Shown here piece after piece: positions 8,671-19,566 of a DNA stretch of 64,000 nucleotides. The stretch is from positions 7,004,501-7,068,500 of the forward strand of contig NZ_JALDST010000001.1 of NCBI RefSeq assembly GCF_022747945.1. Direction: 5' to 3'. Position numbers and translations under genes: made by a program. The notes under the pieces were generated by a model. The model saw only the letters and a program-made list of their open reading frames with translations. It searched no databases and was not told the DNA's origin. The stretch is from Micromonospora sp. R77. GTDB lineage: Bacteria > Actinomycetota > Actinomycetes > Mycobacteriales > Micromonosporaceae. Numbering within the stretch: position 1 is the first letter of the stretch; every line of letters begins with the position of its first letter.

Positions 8671-10188
8671 TCAGCCCCCGGTCAGGGTCTCCAGCAGGTC
8701 CTTGGCGCTGACGCACCGGTCGAAGAGGGCGCCGACGTGCGCGCGGGTGCCCCGCTCCGGCTCCATCATCGGCACCCGGACCAGCGACTCCCGGCCCACG
8801 TCGAAGATGACCGAGTCCCAGCTCGCGGCGACCACCTCGGAGGCGTACTGGGCCAGGCAGCGGCCCCGGAAGTAGGCGCGGGTGTCCTCCGGCGGCTGGG
8901 TCATCGCGGTGCGGGTCTGCTCGTCGGTCAGCAGGGTCTTCATCGAGCCGCGCGACACCAGCCGGTGGTAGAGGCCCTTCTCCGGCCGGACGTCGGAGTA
9001 CTGCAGGTCGACCAGCTGGAGCTTGTGCGATCCCCAGCCGAGCTTCTCCCGCTCCCGGTAGCCCTCCAGCAGCCGCAGCTTGGCCACCCAGTCCAGCTCG
9101 TCGGCGCAGAGGAACGCGTCGCGGCCGAGCCGGTCCAGCACGCTCTCCCAGCGGTCCAGGACGTCGGCGGTCTGCGCGTCGACGTCGTTGCCGTAGCGGT
9201 CGTCCACGAAGGACCGGACCCGCTCCAGGTAGGCCCACTGGACGTCCAGGGCGGTCAGCCGCCGGCCGTCGCGCAGCCGCATCCGGTGCTTGAGCCCCGG
9301 GTCGTGGCTGACCGCACGCAGCTCGCTGACCGGGTCGGCGATGCCCAGGTCGGCGCCGAGCGCCTTCTCCTCGATCATGGTGAGGATCAGCGCGGTGGTG
9401 CCGACCTTCAGGTACGTCGAGATCTCCGACAGGTTCGCGTCGCCGATGATGACGTGCAGCCGGCGGTACTTGTCGGCGTCGGCGTGCGGCTCGTCGCGGG
9501 TGTTGATGATGGGCCGCTTGAGGGTGGTCTCCAGCCCCACCTCGACCTCGAAGAAGTCGGCGCGCTGGGAGATCTGGAAGCCGCTCTGCCCGCCGTCCTG
9601 GCCGATGCCGACCCGGCCGGCGCCGCAGACGATCTGCCGGGTGACGAAGAACGGCGTCAGGTACGCCACGATGTCGGCGAACGGCGTCTGCCGCCGCATC
9701 AGGTAGTTCTCGTGGGCGCCGTAGCTGGCGCCCTTGTTGTCGGTGTTGTTCTTGTAGAGGTGGATCGGCTGGGTGCCGGGGATCGTGGCGGCCCGCCGGG
9801 CCGCCTCGGCCATCACCCGCTCCCCCGCCTTGTCCCACCGCACGATGTCGAGCGGGTTGGTCACCTCGGGCGTGGAGTATTCCGGGTGCGCGTGGTCGAC
9901 GTAGAGCCGGGCACCGTTGGTGAGTATGACGTTGGCCAGCCCCAAGTCCTCGTCGGCGAGCGCCTCGGCCGGGTCGTACGCCGCACCGGAGTAGGTGAAG
10001 CCGCGGGCGTCGCGCAGCGGCGACTCCTCCTCGTAGTCCCAGCGGGCGCGTCCGCCCCGGTTGAGTTCGGGCCGCGCCCCGTAGGCGTTGACCACCTGGG
10101 AGGAGGTGACCATCGGGTTGGCTCCGGCCTGGCCGGGCACGGAGATGCCGTACTCGACCTCGGTGCCCATGATCCGTCGTACGCTCAC
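8671..10188 (-). CDS. dop: Depupylase/deamidase Dop
   Basis: A 505-residue PafA homologue that removes Pup from substrates and deamidates Pup-Gln. The start [18 protein letters not shown] and the block [23 protein letters not shown] define the family. It differs from PafA by a long insertion between ETEYG and [16 protein letters not shown] (residues about 15-95), which includes the Dop loop. The GTG at 10188 has AAGGTGG upstream; an extended frame to 10335 reads only basic, low-complexity sequence. Because this Pup already ends in Glu, depupylation is probably Dop's main task here. Confidence 0.96.
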   Translation of the reverse strand: MSVRRIMGTEVEYGISVPGQAGANPMVTSSQVVNAYGARPELNRGGRARWDYEEESPLRDARGFTYSGAAYDPAEALADEDLGLANVILTNGARLYVDHAHPEYSTPEVTNPLDIVRWDKAGERVMAEAARRAATIPGTQPIHLYKNNTDNKGASYGAHENYLMRRQTPFADIVAYLTPFFVTRQIVCGAGRVGIGQDGGQSGFQISQRADFFEVEVGLETTLKRPIINTRDEPHADADKYRRLHVIIGDANLSEISTYLKVGTTALILTMIEEKALGADLGIADPVSELRAVSHDPGLKHRMRLRDGRRLTALDVQWAYLERVRSFVDDRYGNDVDAQTADVLDRWESVLDRLGRDAFLCADELDWVAKLRLLEGYREREKLGWGSHKLQLVDLQYSDVRPEKGLYHRLVSRGSMKTLLTDEQTRTAMTQPPEDTRAYFRGRCLAQYASEVVAASWDSVIFDVGRESLVRVPMMEPERGTRAHVGALFDRCVSAKDLLETLTGG

Positions 10189-10318
10189 ACCGCCACCTTC
10201 GATCCGCTCGCCCCTGCCGTCGAGACTAGTCTGCGCCGGGCCGTCCGGTGCCCGCCCAGGGCCTCGGCCGGGCGTCTTTCTGCCCGGGTCGCTGTTCTGC
10301 CGTGCGTTCCCCGCACGG

Positions 10319-10358
10319 CGAAGGCGGCGGCCCACCCGGGGGTGGCCCGCCGCCTTCG
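10319..10358 (-). terminator. Hairpin after arc
   Basis: An 18-bp stem with one mismatch (10319-10336 with 10341-10358) and a 4-nt loop, immediately after the arc stop codon on the minus strand. No clear T-run follows. Confidence 0.6.
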
Positions 10359-10365
10359 TCGTGGA

Positions 10366-12147
10366 TCAGAGGTACTGACCGGTGTTGCTGGCGGTCTCTA
10401 TCGACCGGCCGGCCTCCGTGCCCTTGCCGCCGGAGACGAGCGTACGGATGTAGACGATCCGCTCGCCCTTCTTGCCGGAGATGCGGGCCCAGTCGTCGGG
10501 GTTGGTCGTGTTGGGCAGGTCCTCGTTCTCCCGGAACTCGTCGACGCAGGCGTCGAGGAGGTGCTGGAGCCGGAGCCCCTTGCGCCCGGAGGTGAGGAAC
10601 TCCTTGATGGCCATCTTCTTGCCCCGGTCGACGATGTTCTGGATCATCGCGCCGGAGTTGAAGTCCTTGAAGTAGAGGACTTCCTTGTCGCCGTTGGCGT
10701 AGGTGACCTCGAGGAAGCGGTTCTCCTCGGTCTCCGAGTACATCCGGAGCACCACCGCGTCGATCATGGCCGCGACGGTGGCCTGGGGGTCACCGCCGTG
10801 CTCGGCCAGGTCGTCCGCGTGCAGCGGCAGCCCGGACAGGACGTACTTGGAGAAGATGTCCTTGGCCGCCTCGGCGTCCGGTCGCTCGATCTTGATCTTC
10901 ACGTCGAGTCGGCCGGGGCGCAGGATCGCCGGGTCGATCATGTCTTCCCGGTTGGAGGCGCCGATGACGATGACGTTCTCCAAGCCCTCCACACCGTCGA
11001 TCTCGCTGAGCAGCTGCGGGACGATGGTGTTCTCCACGTCGGAGGAGACACCGGAGCCACGGGTCCGGAAGATCGAGTCCATCTCGTCGAAGAACACGAT
11101 CACCGGCGTGCCCTCGCCGGCCTTCTCCCGCGCCCGCTGGAAGATCAGCCGGATGTGCCGCTCGGTCTCGCCGACGTACTTGTTGAGCAGCTCCGGGCCC
11201 TTGATGTTGAGGAAGAAGCTGGTGTGCCGCTCCTTGCCCTCCCGCTCGGCGATCTTCTTCGCCAGCGAGTTGGCCACCGCCTTGGCGATCAGCGTCTTGC
11301 CACAGCCCGGCGGGCCGTAGAGCAGGATGCCCTTCGGCGGCCGGAGCTGGTGCTCGCGGAACAGGTCGGCGTGCAGGAAGGGCAGTTCCACCGCGTCGCG
11401 GATCTGCTCGATCTGCGAGTGGAGGCCACCGATGTCGGTGTAGTCGACGTCGGGCACCTCCTCCAGGACCAGCTCCTCGACCTCGCTCTTCGGGATCCGC
11501 TCGTACGCGTACGCCGAGCGGGGCTCGATCATGAGCGAGTCACCGGCCCGGATCGGCGAACCGATCAGGGTCTCGGCCAGGTGCACGATCCGCTCCTCGT
11601 CGGAGTGCGAGACCACCAGGGCCCGGTCACCCGGGACGCCGTCGGGACCCGCGAGGATCTCCTTGAGCATCACGACCTCACCGACCCGCTCGAAGCCGAA
11701 CGCGTCGACGATGTTGAGTGCGTCGTTGAGCAGGACCTCCTGGCCGCGTTGCAGCTCGTCGACCTCCAGCGAGGGCGAGACGGCGACGCGGAGCTTGCGC
11801 CCGCCGGTGAACACGTCCACCGTGCCGTCGTCGTGCTTCGCCAGGAAGACGCCGTAACCGCTCGGCGGTTGCGCGAGGCGGTCGATCTCCTCCTTGAGCG
11901 TCACGATCTGCGCGCGAGCCTCCTTGAGGGTGCTCACGAGCCGTTCGTTGTTCTCGGTCAGCCGCGCCAACTGCGCCTGGGTGGCCGCCAGCCGCTCTTC
12001 GAGCTGCCGGACGTGTCGGGGGCTTTCGGTCAACTTGCGCCGCACCAGAGCGAGTTCCTCTTGAAGGAACGCGACCTGCGTGGAGAGATCGTGGGCCTCC
12101 TTCTCCCACCGTGCGGCGCGCGAGTCCGCGTCGTCGCTGCGTGCCAC
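10366..12147 (-). CDS. arc: Proteasomal AAA+ ATPase ARC/Mpa
   Basis: A 593-residue hexameric unfoldase that captures Pup and feeds pupylated proteins to the 20S core. Residues about 1-90 form a coiled coil ([19 protein letters not shown] onward), then OB domains, then an AAA+ module with Walker A GPPGCGKT, Walker [13 protein letters not shown] and SRH text [25 protein letters not shown]. The C terminus is GQYL, the penultimate-tyrosine tail that docks in PrcA pockets. The GTG at 12147 has a strong GGGGAGGTGG upstream; a longer frame reads unrelated sequence. A TAGTGT hexamer at 12185-12190 (minus strand) may be its -10 element. Confidence 0.97.
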   Translation of the reverse strand: MARSDDADSRAARWEKEAHDLSTQVAFLQEELALVRRKLTESPRHVRQLEERLAATQAQLARLTENNERLVSTLKEARAQIVTLKEEIDRLAQPPSGYGVFLAKHDDGTVDVFTGGRKLRVAVSPSLEVDELQRGQEVLLNDALNIVDAFGFERVGEVVMLKEILAGPDGVPGDRALVVSHSDEERIVHLAETLIGSPIRAGDSLMIEPRSAYAYERIPKSEVEELVLEEVPDVDYTDIGGLHSQIEQIRDAVELPFLHADLFREHQLRPPKGILLYGPPGCGKTLIAKAVANSLAKKIAEREGKERHTSFFLNIKGPELLNKYVGETERHIRLIFQRAREKAGEGTPVIVFFDEMDSIFRTRGSGVSSDVENTIVPQLLSEIDGVEGLENVIVIGASNREDMIDPAILRPGRLDVKIKIERPDAEAAKDIFSKYVLSGLPLHADDLAEHGGDPQATVAAMIDAVVLRMYSETEENRFLEVTYANGDKEVLYFKDFNSGAMIQNIVDRGKKMAIKEFLTSGRKGLRLQHLLDACVDEFRENEDLPNTTNPDDWARISGKKGERIVYIRTLVSGGKGTEAGRSIETASNTGQYL

Positions 12148-12283
12148 GTCCCACCTCCCCGGGGGGCTTGAACGTTCTGAGCTAACACTAGCCGCTATGA
12201 GCCCGATTCGGTCCCATGCAACGCGCTCGTCACCGAAGCTTGATCGCGAACACCTGGTCGACGGGCCGGTACGGCGGTTCGGG

Positions 12284-12289
12284 TACCGT
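12284..12289 (+). promoter_or_regulatory. Putative -10 hexamer for ferredoxin gene
   Basis: TACCGT ends 6 nt before the in-frame GTG at 12296. The ferredoxin and arc promoters are divergent within about 150 bp. Confidence 0.4.
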
Positions 12290-12295
12290 CGGAGT

Positions 12296-12619
12296 GTGGG
12301 ACGGGAGAACATGGGGGGTGCACCGGTGGCGGAGGTCGCGACGGACCAGCTTCAGGTCTGGGTGGATCAGGATCTCTGCACGGGCGACGGGCTCTGCGTC
12401 CAGTACGCGCCGGAGGTCTTCGAGTTCGACGTCGACGGCCTGGCGTACGTCAAGGGCGCCGACGGCGAGCTGCGGCTGGCCCCGGGCAGCCGGGTCGACG
12501 TGCCGGAACACCTGCGCCTCGAGGTGATCGACTCGGCGAAGGAGTGCCCGGGCGAGTGCATCCACGTGGTGCGCGGCGACGGCGTCGAGGTGGCCGGCCC
12601 GGAGGCCGAGGAGGACTGA
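12296..12619 (+). CDS. Single-cluster ferredoxin, CxxDxxC type
   Basis: A 107-residue small ferredoxin. The cluster motif reads [20 protein letters not shown], where C-x2-D-x2-C replaces the middle cysteine of C-x2-C-x2-C with Asp, and the last ligand is in [10 protein letters not shown]. This pattern suits a [3Fe-4S] or Asp-ligated [4Fe-4S] cluster, as in P450-partner and Pyrococcus-type ferredoxins. The GTG at 12296 fits a leaderless promoter; ATG 12311 (GGGAG upstream) and GTG 12326 are alternatives. Its position divergent from arc is conserved in actinobacteria as far as I recall; its redox partner is not in the window. Confidence 0.88.
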   Translation: MGRENMGGAPVAEVATDQLQVWVDQDLCTGDGLCVQYAPEVFEFDVDGLAYVKGADGELRLAPGSRVDVPEHLRLEVIDSAKECPGECIHVVRGDGVEVAGPEAEED

Positions 12620-12626
12620 CCCGCCC

Positions 12627-12655
12627 GCCTGCCGGCCCGGACGGGGCCGGCAGGC
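12627..12655. terminator. Bidirectional hairpin between convergent genes
   Basis: A perfect 12-bp stem (12627-12638 with 12644-12655) and a 5-nt loop, between the ferredoxin stop and the stop of the convergent gene at 12677. Confidence 0.7.
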
Positions 12656-12676
12656 GACCGGTTGGTGCGGTCGGGC

Positions 12677-13249
12677 TCAGAGCACCGGGCGGCCGACCAC
12701 CGAGGCGACCAGCCGGGCGAACTCCTCCAGGCGGGCGATCTGACCGGCCCCGCCGTCGTCGATGGTCTTGCCGAAGCGCAGCGCGTCGTGCCGTGGCGCG
12801 CCGGCGATCTCGTCGCCGGGCGGCGCCTCGTCCAGCGACGTGAGCAGCAGATAGACGTCGATGCTGTCGACCCGGATCTCGCCGGTGTCGGCACGGGTGA
12901 GCCGCCGGCGGCAGCCCACCTCGGTGACCGTGGAGACCGGCACCACCCGCAGCGACGAGGTCATCGACCCGGGCGGGCCCTCCCCCGGGGGGACGTCCTC
13001 GCCGTGCCAGAGCACCAGGCGGCTGCCGTCGCAGACGACGACCTCCTGCCACACCCCGTTGACCTCGTTGACGAAGCGTTCCAGGGTGAAACCGAGCACC
13101 GAGGCGCCGCGCAGCACCCCACCGAGCGCCTCCAGGGCCACGTCGGGGTCGCGCAGGTAGGCCCGCGCGGCGGACTCGAGGTCGGTGTAGGGCGACCAGT
13201 CCGGGAAGACCGCCGGCAGGTCACCGTTGCCGAACCCGGGTCGGCTCAT
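12677..13249 (-). CDS. Conserved actinobacterial hypothetical protein
   Basis: A 190-residue protein without signal peptide or membrane segment. It begins MSRPGFGNGDLPAVFPDWSPYTDLESAARAYL and is rich in acidic residues. I do not recognise a named domain. The ATG at 13249 is chosen over an upstream frame because GGAGG lies 8 nt before it. It is followed on the same strand, after a 19-nt gap to the left-hand end of trmI, so it may be the last gene of an M50-trmI-hypothetical unit transcribed leftward; this association suggests but does not prove a shared role. Confidence 0.75.
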   Translation of the reverse strand: MSRPGFGNGDLPAVFPDWSPYTDLESAARAYLRDPDVALEALGGVLRGASVLGFTLERFVNEVNGVWQEVVVCDGSRLVLWHGEDVPPGEGPPGSMTSSLRVVPVSTVTEVGCRRRLTRADTGEIRVDSIDVYLLLTSLDEAPPGDEIAGAPRHDALRFGKTIDDGGAGQIARLEEFARLVASVVGRPVL

Positions 13250-13268
13250 GCCACCGCCTCCGTTCGCG

Positions 13269-15542
<2,274 letters not shown>

Positions 15543-15543
15543 C

Positions 15544-15549
15544 TAACCT
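15544..15549 (+). promoter_or_regulatory. Putative -10 hexamer, leaderless RecB-like gene
   Basis: TAACCT, 7 nt before the ATG at 15557. Confidence 0.45.
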
Positions 15550-15556
15550 TCCGGGC

Positions 15557-16468
15557 ATGACGGCGGAACCGGTGATCGACGCGCAGGACACCCTCGCTCC
15601 GGCGGTGCCGCCCACGGTGCGGGCGTCGCTGTCGCCGTCGCGGGCGGCGGACTTCAAGACCTGTCCCCTGCTCTACCGGTTCCGCAGCATCGACCGGCTG
15701 CCCGAGCGGCCCACCGTCGAGCAGGCCCGGGGCACCCTGGTGCACGCGGTGCTGGAGCGGTTGTTCGACCTGCCGGCGGCGGCCCGCACCCCGGAGTCGG
15801 CGGGCGACCTGGTGACCCCGCAGTGGGACCGGCTGGTCACCGAGCAGCCGGAGCTGGCCGGGCTCTTCGCCGAGGGCGACGACGCCGGGGCCGCCGAGTT
15901 CCTCCGCTCGGCCACCGCCCTGCTGGAGGGCTACTTCGCGGTGGAGGACCCGCGCCGGCTGGAGCCGGCCGAGCGGGAGGCGTTGATCTCCGCGGTGGTC
16001 GACGACGAGCTGCTGATCCGGGGCTACCTGGACCGGCTCGACGTCGCCCCGGACGGGGCGCTGCGGGTGGTCGACTACAAGACCGGCGGGGCACCCCGGG
16101 AGGCGTTCGAGGCGCGGGCGCTGTTCCAGCTGAAGTTCTACGCCCTGGTGCTGTGGCGGACCCGGGGCGTGGTGCCGCGGGTGCTGCGCCTGCTCTACCT
16201 CAAGGACGCCGAGGTGTGCGACTACACCCCCGACGCCGAGGAGCTGCTGCGCTTCGAGCGGACGGTGGTGGCGCTGTGGCAGGCGATCGAGCAGGCCACC
16301 CGGCGGCAGGATTTCCGGCCCCGGCCGAGCCGGCTCTGTGACTGGTGCAGTCACCAGGCGCTCTGCCCGACCTTCGGCGGCACCCCGCCGCCGTTCCCGG
16401 TGACCGCGCCCGCCGACCCGCTGCGCGACTCCCGGTCGCAGCCGGCCACCCCCGGCGCCGACGAGTGA
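15557..16468 (+). CDS. RecB-family PD-(D/E)XK nuclease with Fe-S cysteines
   Basis: A 303-residue nuclease. The C-terminal module contains GYLDRLDVAPDGALRVVDYKTG, the Asp and Asp-x-Lys of the PD-(D/E)XK active site. One cysteine at the N terminus (FKTCPLLYRF) and three near the C terminus (LCDWCSHQALCP) match the four-cysteine iron-sulphur staple of AddB and Cas4-type nucleases. No helicase motifs or CRISPR array accompany it. The mycobacterial locus also has such a gene next to trmI, so a housekeeping DNA-repair role is more likely than defence. Divergent from the M50-trmI operon. Confidence 0.92.
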   Translation: MTAEPVIDAQDTLAPAVPPTVRASLSPSRAADFKTCPLLYRFRSIDRLPERPTVEQARGTLVHAVLERLFDLPAAARTPESAGDLVTPQWDRLVTEQPELAGLFAEGDDAGAAEFLRSATALLEGYFAVEDPRRLEPAEREALISAVVDDELLIRGYLDRLDVAPDGALRVVDYKTGGAPREAFEARALFQLKFYALVLWRTRGVVPRVLRLLYLKDAEVCDYTPDAEELLRFERTVVALWQAIEQATRRQDFRPRPSRLCDWCSHQALCPTFGGTPPPFPVTAPADPLRDSRSQPATPGADE

Positions 16469-16532
16469 CCCTCCTCCTCGCGGAGGACGCCGGGTTCGGC
16501 ATCGGCGACGAGGGATCCACGGCCGGGGCAGA

Positions 16533-16538
16533 TAGCGT
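16533..16538 (+). promoter_or_regulatory. Putative -10 hexamer, leaderless histidine kinase gene
   Basis: TAGCGT, 6 nt before the ATG at 16545. Confidence 0.45.
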
Positions 16539-16544
16539 TTCGGC

Positions 16545-17738
16545 ATGACCGACCGGCTGAGGGCGTGGATACGGCACCGGCCGTTGGCCGCCGACGGGCT
16601 GCTCGCCGCCGCGCTGGTGCTGGTGGAGGTCCTGTTCGTCCTGCTCACCCCCCGGGAGTTCTGGCCCCGGCAGCTGCCGGCCGCGCTGGGCTGGAGCGTG
16701 CTCGCCGCCACGCCGGTGGCGCTGCGTCGGGTCGCCCCGTGGCCGGCGGTGGGCGCGGCGGTGGCCACCCTGGCGGTGCCGGTGCTGCTCGGGCACGCCC
16801 CGACCACGCAGAGCATGACGTTCGTGGTGCTGACGTACACGATGGCGGTGCACCGGTCGGCGCGACCGGCCGCGCTGGCCACCGTGCTGCTCTGGGTGCC
16901 GGTGGCGATCGCGAACGCGGTGGCGCCGCTGGAGGGCCCGCTGGAGATCGGCACCGCCTATCTGGTCCTCAACAACGCGCTCACCGCCTCGGTGGCGTAC
17001 GCGGTGGGCCGGGCGGTGCACGCCCGCCGCCTGTCGACCCGGGTGCTGCGCGAGCGGGCCCGGGTGGCGGAACGCACCCAGCGGGCCCTCGCGGAGCAGG
17101 CGGTGGCCGACGAGCGCCGGCGCATCGCCCGGGAGCTGCACGACGTGGTGGCGCATCATGTCAGCGTCATGGGGGTGCTCGCCACCGGAGCCCGGCGGGT
17201 GCTGCGCCGGGACCCGGACGCCGCGGACGGGGCGATCGCCAGCATCGAGGACACCAGCCGGGCCACCCTGCGGGAGCTGCGCCGGCTGCTGGACGTGCTG
17301 CGTACCGAGGCGGAGCCGGCCGCCGACCTGGCGCCGCAGCCGGACCTGGCCGGCATCGAGGCGCTGGTGGAGCAGGTCCGCGAGGCGGGGCTGCCGGTCG
17401 CTCTGCAGGTCGACGGCGTTCCCGGCCCGATGGAGCAGGGGGTGGCGCTGACCGTCTACCGGATCGTGCAGGAGGCGCTGACCAACGCGCTCAAGCACGC
17501 CGGGACGGCGACTGCGGCGGTGCGGCTGGGATTCGTCGACGGCTGCGTGACGGTCCAGGTCGAGGACACGGGACGGGGGCCCGGCCCGGCACCCGACCGG
17601 GTCGGGCACGGTCTGGTCGGCATGCGGGAACGGGTGGCGCTCTACGGTGGAACCCTGCGGACCGGTCCTCGGCCGGGCGGCGGCTTCCGGGTGTCCGCCC
17701 GGATCCCGCTGGAACCGCTCGGCGCGGTGCCGGCGTGA
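16545..17738 (+). CDS. Sensor histidine kinase, HisKA_3 (NarL/DesK) type
   Basis: A 397-residue kinase. Residues about 15-155 form four or more hydrophobic helices acting as a membrane sensor, with no large extracellular loop. The dimerisation domain holds RRIARELHDVVAHHVSVMG with His199 as phosphoacceptor, and the HATPase part has IVQEALTNALKHAG (N box) and VGHGLVGMRERVALYGG (G box). The signal is probably sensed within or near the membrane. The response regulator follows after 70 nt, and an FtsX-type ABC transporter lies 300 bp further on, an arrangement often used for envelope stress or antimicrobial efflux. Confidence 0.93.
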   Translation: MTDRLRAWIRHRPLAADGLLAAALVLVEVLFVLLTPREFWPRQLPAALGWSVLAATPVALRRVAPWPAVGAAVATLAVPVLLGHAPTTQSMTFVVLTYTMAVHRSARPAALATVLLWVPVAIANAVAPLEGPLEIGTAYLVLNNALTASVAYAVGRAVHARRLSTRVLRERARVAERTQRALAEQAVADERRRIARELHDVVAHHVSVMGVLATGARRVLRRDPDAADGAIASIEDTSRATLRELRRLLDVLRTEAEPAADLAPQPDLAGIEALVEQVREAGLPVALQVDGVPGPMEQGVALTVYRIVQEALTNALKHAGTATAAVRLGFVDGCVTVQVEDTGRGPGPAPDRVGHGLVGMRERVALYGGTLRTGPRPGGGFRVSARIPLEPLGAVPA

Positions 17739-17808
17739 GCACCCGCGCACACCGGCGGGCCGGGGCGCCGGCGGGACAGGCACGACGATCGGCACGACGG
17801 GGGATGCG

Positions 17809-18495
17809 ATGACCGAGGGCACGGCACCGAAGCGGCCGGTGCGGATCCTGCTCGCCGACGACCAGCCGCTGCTGCGGACCGGCTTCCGGATGGTGTTGGG
17901 CATCGAGGACGACCTGGACATCGTGGCGGAGGCCGGCGACGGCGCGGAGGCGGTCGAGCTGTCCCGCCGGCTGCTGCCGGACGTGGTGCTGATGGACATC
18001 CGGATGCCGCGGATGGACGGGGTGGCCGCGACCCAGGCGATCGTCGACGCCCGCCTGCCGGTGCGGGTGCTGATCCTGACCACCTTCGACCTGGACGAGT
18101 ACGTGGTGGGCGCGCTGCGGGCCGGGGCGAGCGGCTTCCTGGCCAAGGACGTCCCGGCGGAGGACCTGGTCACCGCGATCCGGACCGTCGCCGCCGGCGA
18201 GGCGGTGGTCGCGCCGCGCATCCTCAAGCGCCTGCTGGACCGGTTCGCCGACGTGCTGCCCGATCCTTCGGCGGGGCCGCCGAAGGCGCTCGGCACGCTC
18301 ACCGAACGGGAACGGGAGGTGCTGGTGCAGGTCGCCCGGGGTTTGTCCAACGCCGAGATCGCGCGGGCACTGTCGGTCAGCGAGACGACGATCAAGACGC
18401 ACGTGGGGCACGTGCTGACCAAGCTGGGGCTGCGGGACCGGGTCCAGGCGGTCGTGCTGGCGTACGAGACGGGCCTGGTTCGGCCGGGCGGCTGA
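17809..18495 (+). CDS. LuxR/NarL-family response regulator
   Basis: A 228-residue regulator. The receiver (residues 10-130) has the acidic pair in ILLADDQPLL, the phosphoacceptor Asp63 in VVLMDIRMPRMDG, and the conserved Thr and Lys (ILTTFD, FLAKDV). The C-terminal helix-turn-helix reads LTEREREVLVQVARGLSNAE followed by LSVSETTIKTHVGHVLTKLG, a GerE/LuxR domain. The ATG at 17809 is preceded by GGGGGA. It pairs with the kinase directly upstream and may control the ABC transporter downstream (inference from position). Confidence 0.94.
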   Translation: MTEGTAPKRPVRILLADDQPLLRTGFRMVLGIEDDLDIVAEAGDGAEAVELSRRLLPDVVLMDIRMPRMDGVAATQAIVDARLPVRVLILTTFDLDEYVVGALRAGASGFLAKDVPAEDLVTAIRTVAAGEAVVAPRILKRLLDRFADVLPDPSAGPPKALGTLTEREREVLVQVARGLSNAEIARALSVSETTIKTHVGHVLTKLGLRDRVQAVVLAYETGLVRPGG

Positions 18496-18552
18496 GCACC
18501 GTCCGGGCTGTTGCCGTCGTCACCTACCGTGACCGGCGACGGCGCGGCGCGG

Positions 18553-18583
18553 TTGACCATGACGCGACGTCAGGTCCTAGCGT
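18553..18583 (+). promoter_or_regulatory. Candidate promoter for the ABC transporter operon
   Basis: TTGACC at 18553-18558 and TAGCGT at 18578-18583, 19 nt apart. Transcription would begin near 18590 and leave a roughly 200-nt GC-rich leader before the ATPase gene. The 300-nt gap holds no other recognised element. Confidence 0.35.
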
Positions 18584-18798
18584 CGGCGGCACAGCCGTGC
18601 CGGGCACCGGAATCCGGTCGTCCGGCGGCCGTCTCGGGGGTGACCCTGAGTCGACGTCGGGGGCGACCCGCAGGGAGATCTCCGGCCCGGCTACGCCCGG
18701 GGTCGGACGGATTCCCGGCCGGCGGCACCGAGGATGGGAACTGCCGCACCGACCACGGGGGCGGTGCGGATCACCAACGGACAGAAGAGGTAGATGAC

Positions 18799-19566
18799 GT
18801 GACGGCGACGGTAGGCCAGCAGGCGCAGGCCGCGGCCCGGGCCAGCGACGTGTGGAAGGTGTACGGCAGCGGCGAGGCCCAGGTGGCCGCGCTGCGCGGG
18901 GTGAGCGCGGAGTTCGAACGCGGCCGATTCACCGCGATCATGGGGCCGTCCGGCTCCGGCAAGTCGACGCTGATGCACTGCCTGGCCGGCCTCGACTCGG
19001 TCACCAAGGGCACCGTGGCGATCGGCGACACCACCGTGACGGGGCTCGGCGACGCCGGGCTGACGAAGCTGCGCCGCGACAAGGTGGGCTTCATCTTCCA
19101 GCAGTTCAACCTGCTGCCGACGCTGACCGCGGAGGAGAACATCCTGCTGCCCCTGTCGATCGCCGGCCGCAGGCCCGACCGGGCCTGGTACGACACGGTG
19201 ATCGACACGGTGGGCCTGCGGGACCGGCTCGGGCACCGCCCGGCGCAGCTCTCCGGCGGCCAGCAACAGCGGGTCGCCTGCGCCCGGGCGCTGGTCTCCC
19301 GCCCCGAGGTGATCTTCGCCGACGAGCCGACCGGCAACCTGGACTCCCGCTCCGGCGCGGAGGTGCTGAACTTCCTGCGCAACTCGGTCCGTGAGCACGG
19401 CCAGACCATCGTGATGGTGACCCACGACCCGACCGCCGCCGCGTACGCCGACCGGGTGGTCTTCCTCGCCGACGGGCAGATCGTCTCCGAGCTGATCGAG
19501 CCGACCGCCGACACGGTGCTGGACACCATGAAGAAGCTGGACACCCCGGCCGAGGTGAGCAACTGA
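18799..19566 (+). CDS. ABC transporter ATP-binding protein (MacB/LolD type)
   Basis: A 255-residue ATPase. Motifs: Walker A GPSGSGKST, Q-loop FIFQQFNLLPTLTAEENI, signature LSGGQQQRVACARAL, Walker B VIFADEPTGNLDS and H-loop VTHDP. The EPTGNLD form is characteristic of the MacB/LolD/FtsE group that works with FtsX-type permeases. The GTG at 18799 follows AGAGG; the frame extends upstream but without similarity. Its TGA overlaps the permease ATG by one base. Substrate unknown; possibilities include lipoproteins, peptides or antimicrobials. Confidence 0.94.
   Translation: MTATVGQQAQAAARASDVWKVYGSGEAQVAALRGVSAEFERGRFTAIMGPSGSGKSTLMHCLAGLDSVTKGTVAIGDTTVTGLGDAGLTKLRRDKVGFIFQQFNLLPTLTAEENILLPLSIAGRRPDRAWYDTVIDTVGLRDRLGHRPAQLSGGQQQRVACARALVSRPEVIFADEPTGNLDSRSGAEVLNFLRNSVREHGQTIVMVTHDPTAAAYADRVVFLADGQIVSELIEPTADTVLDTMKKLDTPAEVSN

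Noticed and set aside
8458..12171. A 1237-residue plus-strand open frame across dop and arc
   Set aside because: High-GC shadow of two well-supported minus-strand genes; repetitive Val/Leu/Gln/Arg text without domains.
15557..16468. Cas4-type CRISPR adaptation nuclease
   Set aside because: The four-cysteine PD-(D/E)XK layout is shared with housekeeping actinobacterial RecB-like proteins found beside trmI, and no CRISPR components are present.
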